A DNA stretch of 64,000 nt, taken from an uncultured Eubacteriales bacterium (GTDB taxonomy: Bacteria > Bacillota > Clostridia > Oscillospirales > Oscillospiraceae). The notes below the pieces were generated by a model, which saw only the letters and a program-made list of their open reading frames with translations, was not told the origin of the DNA and made no database searches. The DNA lies in the NCBI GenBank assembly GCA_900544765.1, contig UQWI01000004.1, positions 124,001 through 188,000 of the forward strand, read 5' to 3'. Positions 61,012-64,000 of the stretch are shown piece after piece (the first letter of the stretch is position 1; each line of letters begins with the position of its first letter). A program made the translations under genes and the position numbers.

Positions 61012-61731
61012 TTATTTCACAACATCTAGGAAATAGGTACTGTGCACAAACTCCTCAAGGCCGTCGAGGCTGCCGCTTTCCAGTATGCCGTAGAGCTTCC
61101 AGTGCACGTCTATATGCTCACGTGAGCGGCCGGTTTTTATCATCGTTTCAACCGTCTTGCGGCGCACGGCGTAGGTGAGGGTGCGCACGACGCGGTTTAT
61201 CTTGTCGGCCAGCTCGTTCTTGCATAGCGCGGAGACAGCGTCGTGGAAGGCGTCGTCCGCGCGGAAGGCGCAGTCCACTATGTCGCCGCCTAGCTTACCG
61301 CAGGCGGCGTCCTCGAACTCTTCAAGCGCGCTGCGCACCTTGGCCATACCCTCGGGCGTTTTCTTTTTTACGGCGAGGCGCATGATGCCCACCTCAATGA
61401 GCTCACGCAGCTCCATCAGGCTGTCGAAGTCCTGGCCCTGGAGTATTATGCCGTAGACCATGGGGTCTATCATGCTCTCCTGGAAGCCGCCGGCCACAAA
61501 GGTGCCCTCAGAGCGGCGGGACACAAGCACGCCCAGGTAGGTCAGTATCTTGGTCGCCTCGCGCACGCTGGTGCGCGCCACGCCCAGCTGGGCGGCAAGC
61601 TCTGGCTCGCTGGGCAGCTTGTCGCCGGGTTTGAGCTGGCCGGAGACCATGCCGTCGGTAAGGCAGTTTATCACCTGCTGAACTACGGACTCGGTCTTTA
61701 AGTTTTTAAGATAGTTTGCCTGCTCTGCCAC
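61012..61731 (-). CDS. GntR family transcriptional regulator, FadR/FCD subfamily
   Basis: 239 residues. Winged helix at the N-terminus (QVINCLTDGMVSGQLKPGDKLPSE, ELAAQLGVARTSVREATKIL, GTFVAGG) and an all-helical FCD domain (about 95-235) with metal-binding-type residues Asp and His (FRADDAFHDAV, HIDVHWKLYG). FCD regulators sense sugar acids and other carboxylates. The start is a GTG at 61731 with GGGAGA about nine bases upstream. It lies just upstream of the TRAP-transketolase operon, which carries a matching operator-like repeat, and is separated from it by a terminator. Confidence 0.93.
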   Translation of the reverse strand: MAEQANYLKNLKTESVVQQVINCLTDGMVSGQLKPGDKLPSEPELAAQLGVARTSVREATKILTYLGVLVSRRSEGTFVAGGFQESMIDPMVYGIILQGQDFDSLMELRELIEVGIMRLAVKKKTPEGMAKVRSALEEFEDAACGKLGGDIVDCAFRADDAFHDAVSALCKNELADKINRVVRTLTYAVRRKTVETMIKTGRSREHIDVHWKLYGILESGSLDGLEEFVHSTYFLDVVK

Positions 61732-61816
61732 TGCGCATCTCTCCCGTCCGCCGGGTTGGGGCAAATTCAGCACCCCTCGACGGCATTCTCATATGTATGA
61801 CAAAAATACTACTATT

Positions 61817-61845
61817 ACCTTAACCTATTTTTGACGTTTAGTCAA
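61817..61845 (-). promoter_or_regulatory. Putative promoter of the FCD regulator gene
   Basis: On the minus strand TTGACT (61840-61845), 17 bases, TAAGGT (61817-61822). Good -35, poor -10. Confidence 0.4.
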
Positions 61846-61899
61846 GTGGAGTAAATCTAACATCAGACATTAGCATGTGTTAATAAGGGCAAAATATGC

Positions 61900-61930
61900 A
61901 AAAAAGCGCCCCACCTCGGCGGTGGGGCGC
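61900..61930 (-). terminator. Terminator after the DegV gene
   Basis: A 10-bp perfect stem GCGCCCCACC (61906-61915) / GGTGGGGCGC (61921-61930), 5-base loop, followed on the minus strand by six T's. Confidence 0.92.
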
Positions 61931-61935
61931 CTGGC

Positions 61936-62811
61936 TCAAGTCCTTGTCTTGCCTATGAAGAACACGGCTACCAGTCCGGGGCCGGTGTGGGCGCCGATGA
62001 TTGGGCCGATGTGCGTGTAGAAGATGTCCTTGAAGCCGCACTCGCGCTGCATAGCCTCGGCGAACTCGCGGGCCTTCTCGGGGGCGTCGGCCTCGGAGAC
62101 AACCAGGGTCTGATTCTCGGGGTCAATTACTAGCTCCTTGACGTCCTGCACCATCTTCTTGAAGCAGGACTTGTCTCCGCGCACCTTCTGCCAGACTTCG
62201 AGGTGGCCCTCATAGTCGAGGTGCATAATGGGCACAATCTTCAGGGCGGTTCCGAAGGCGGCGCTGGTGCGGCTGACGCGTCCGCCTCGGTACAGGTAGG
62301 TGAGGTCGTTTGTGGTGAAGATGCTGTTGACCTCGTGATGTATGCTTTCAAGGTCGTTGGCGTTGTCCTCGAGGGATATGCCGCCGTCGCGGTTTGACGC
62401 GGCGCGCATGACCAGCAGACCGAAACCGGCGGAGGCGTTTGCGCTGTCGACTACGCGGCAGGTCCAGCCGGGATACTCTTCCATGAGCTGGGCCGCGGCG
62501 CTGCGGGCGTTGTCGCAGCTGCCGGAGATGGCGAGAGCGAGGGATATGTGAAGCACGTCCTTGCCCTGCTCGGCGAGAGGACGCCAGAAGTCAAGGAACT
62601 CGCCGGGATTTATCTGGCTCGTCTTGGCGACGCCGCCGGCGCGCATAAGACGGTAAAACTCCTTGAAACTCTCCTCCGTCATCTCGTCGACCATGGGCTC
62701 GCCGTCCATGGTGAAGGGCATCTTGTAGGGGAGAACGTCGATTTCACGGCATTTTTCAAGAGTGAGGTCGCAGCCGGAGTCGGCTGTTATCTGATAGGTC
62801 TTTTCACTCAT
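61936..62811 (-). CDS. DegV family fatty-acid-binding protein
   Basis: 291 residues. DegV pattern: ITADSGCDLTLE at the start, KTSQINPGEF, HISLALAISGSCDNA, the VDSANASAG loop and YRGGRVSRTSAAFGTALKIVPIM (the GR-rich fatty-acid-contact region). DegV/FakB proteins present fatty acids to the kinase FakA; many Clostridia carry several paralogues. No fakA lies next to it here. ATG 62811 has GAAAGG upstream. Monocistronic with a strong terminator. Confidence 0.92.
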   Translation of the reverse strand: MSEKTYQITADSGCDLTLEKCREIDVLPYKMPFTMDGEPMVDEMTEESFKEFYRLMRAGGVAKTSQINPGEFLDFWRPLAEQGKDVLHISLALAISGSCDNARSAAAQLMEEYPGWTCRVVDSANASAGFGLLVMRAASNRDGGISLEDNANDLESIHHEVNSIFTTNDLTYLYRGGRVSRTSAAFGTALKIVPIMHLDYEGHLEVWQKVRGDKSCFKKMVQDVKELVIDPENQTLVVSEADAPEKAREFAEAMQRECGFKDIFYTHIGPIIGAHTGPGLVAVFFIGKTRT

Positions 62812-63018
62812 TGCTTCTAACCTTTCTTTGCAAGATTATCATGGGAAATTATAGCTCAGTTTGTGTATATTATCAATAGTTAATTCGCACAAACCAATAG
62901 CCCCGCAGCTGCTCGGGCGCATATGGGGGGAAAAGACGGATTTTGCCGGAAGCCGGCCTCATCCAGAGACAGGATGGAGTATACATGCAAAAAATACGCA
63001 CAAAGTTGGTTTCGGTCG

Positions 63019-63047
63019 TTGAAAAGCTCACCGGCGGATGCTATACT
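63019..63047 (+). promoter_or_regulatory. Sigma-A promoter of the second split transketolase operon
   Basis: TTGAAA (63019-63024), 17 bases, TATACT (63042-63047). The leader would be about 30 bases. The region 62812-63018 between the DegV gene and this promoter shows no coding signal that I can support. Confidence 0.75.
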
Positions 63048-63085
63048 GTTTACATGCAAATCCCACTGGTATAGGAGGAGGAAAC

Positions 63086-63922
63086 ATGACTGCAAAAGAG
63101 CTTGAGCTGACAGCGGCCAAAGGCAGGCTGCTGGCGCTTGAAATGGTCTATCGCGCCGCGAGCGGGCACATCGGCGGCTCCCTGAGCGCAATGGACGCAC
63201 TGACGGAGCTGTACTTTGAGGAGCTCCGCATCGACCCTGCCGAGCCGAAGGACCCCGACCGCGACCGCTTCGTAATGAGCAAGGGTCACTGCACCCCTGC
63301 GCTCTACGCTGTGCTCGCGCTGCGCGGGTATTTTGACGAGAGTGATCTGGGGCTCTTCCGCTCCATCAAGGGCCACTACTCCGGACACCCCGATATGGTG
63401 CACGTCAAGGGCGTAGACATGTCCACCGGCTCGCTGGGCCAGGGGCTCGCCGCCGCGGGCGGAATGGCGCTTGCAGGGAAGCTGGACAAGAAGGACTACC
63501 GCGTCTACGCGATGATGGGTGACGGTGAGATTGAGGAGGGCGAGATATGGGAGGCTGCGATGGCCATCCACAAGTACAAGCTCGACAACCTCTGCGGCAT
63601 TGTAGACGTGAACGGCCTGCAGATTGACGGCGCTACCGCCGACGTCATGCCCTCCGAGCCGCTGGACGCCAAGTTCGCCGCCTTCGGCTGGCACGTCATC
63701 AAGGCCGACGGCCACGATTTTGATTCCCTGCGCGCCGCGCTGGCCGAGGCCCGTGAGACCAAGGGCGCGCCCAGCGTCATACTGATGAGGACCGTGAAAG
63801 GCAAAGGCGTGTCCTTCATGGAGAACAACGCCGGTTGGCACGGCAAGGCTCCCAACGCCGAGCAGTACGAGCAGGCAAAGGCTGAGCTCAGCTCGGCCAT
63901 AGCGAAACTGGAGGTGGAATGA
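63086..63922 (+). CDS. Transketolase, N-terminal subunit (second copy)
   Basis: 278 residues. Same domain plan as the copy at 57045-57887: RAASGHIGGSLSAMDALTEL, SKGHCTPALYAVLALRG, GDGEIEEGEIWEAAMAI. Several motif positions differ between the copies (SGHIGG for SGHPGG, GEIEEGEIW for GECNEGEIW), so they are paralogues and may have different partners or substrates. ATG 63086 has AGGAGGAGG six bases upstream. The gene is followed after one base by the C-terminal subunit. Confidence 0.93.
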   Translation: MTAKELELTAAKGRLLALEMVYRAASGHIGGSLSAMDALTELYFEELRIDPAEPKDPDRDRFVMSKGHCTPALYAVLALRGYFDESDLGLFRSIKGHYSGHPDMVHVKGVDMSTGSLGQGLAAAGGMALAGKLDKKDYRVYAMMGDGEIEEGEIWEAAMAIHKYKLDNLCGIVDVNGLQIDGATADVMPSEPLDAKFAAFGWHVIKADGHDFDSLRAALAEARETKGAPSVILMRTVKGKGVSFMENNAGWHGKAPNAEQYEQAKAELSSAIAKLEVE

Positions 63923-63923
63923 G

Positions 63924-64000
63924 ATGGAGAAGATAGCAACACGCGGAGCATACGGTGAAGAGCTGGTGGCTCTCGCCGAGCAGTATCCCGAGCTTGTCGT
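63924..64000 (+). CDS. Transketolase, C-terminal subunit (second copy, 5' end only)
   Basis: The first 25 or so residues, MEKIATRGAYGEELVALAEQ and a few more, are visible before the right edge. They match the start of the C-terminal transketolase subunit encoded at 56092-57030 in pattern (KKATRDGFGDEIVELGR there). ATG 63924 follows GGAGGTG. Position directly behind an N-terminal subunit gene confirms the call. Confidence 0.8.
   Translation, partial: MEKIATRGAYGEELVALAEQYPELV

Overview
The window reads as a chromosome segment of a GC-rich (roughly 60%), spore-forming, Gram-positive anaerobe of the class Clostridia, most likely an Oscillospiraceae-type gut bacterium. The reasons are strong AGGAGG-type ribosome binding sites, sporulation genes (yabP, yabQ, spoIIR), the MurT/GatD lipid II amidation pair typical of Gram-positives, short zinc-tailed ProS, lipobox lipoproteins and TRAP/TAXI transporters. 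The species assignment is inference. No rRNA, tRNA, CRISPR array, insertion sequence or prophage was seen.

Layout. 1-9.1 kb: a TAXI-TRAP uptake pair with a LysR regulator, a PAP2 phosphatase with a structured leader, mntP, tadA, a phosphoribosyltransferase, an NSS-family symporter and a DMT exporter/LysR divergent pair. 9.1-20 kb (mostly minus strand): an HtrA protease; a GntR-ABC operon with an operator over its promoter; the sporulation/division cluster yabP-yabQ-divIC-S1 protein; an RluD-type pseudouridine synthase with a macrodomain protein; and the rpmG-secE-nusG-rplK-rplA operon, which ends at a terminator without rplJ-rplL. 20.2-25 kb: a structured non-coding RNA candidate, folC-ruvX, a hotdog thioesterase and a membrane-anchored SurA/PrsA-like foldase. 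25-36 kb: a NYN-LOTUS protein, two tandem ECF sigma/membrane-partner modules each with its own ECF-type promoter, a TetR-controlled MMPL/secreted-partner operon, and spoIIR behind a near-consensus sigma-F promoter. 36-43.4 kb: a rhomboid-like protein, a membrane-anchored beta-propeller, proS, a GNAT, an acidic membrane protein and tcdA.

43.4-55 kb is the most striking block. A consensus promoter and a leader with an attenuator-like fold precede a stand-alone ANTAR-domain protein, followed in one tight operon by guaA, a CAT-like protein, a histidine phosphatase, pyrG, glmS, purB and purA, and then murT-gatD. Four of these enzymes (GuaA, PyrG, GlmS, GatD) consume glutamine, so the ANTAR protein plus leader may form a nitrogen/glutamine-linked antitermination switch. 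That regulatory reading is inference.

55-64 kb: an operon of DctP-DctQ-DctM TRAP transporter, split transketolase and Gfo/Idh oxidoreductase with an FCD-family GntR regulator and an operator-like repeat at the predicted transcription start, then a DegV protein and a second, independently promoted split transketolase that runs off the end of the window.
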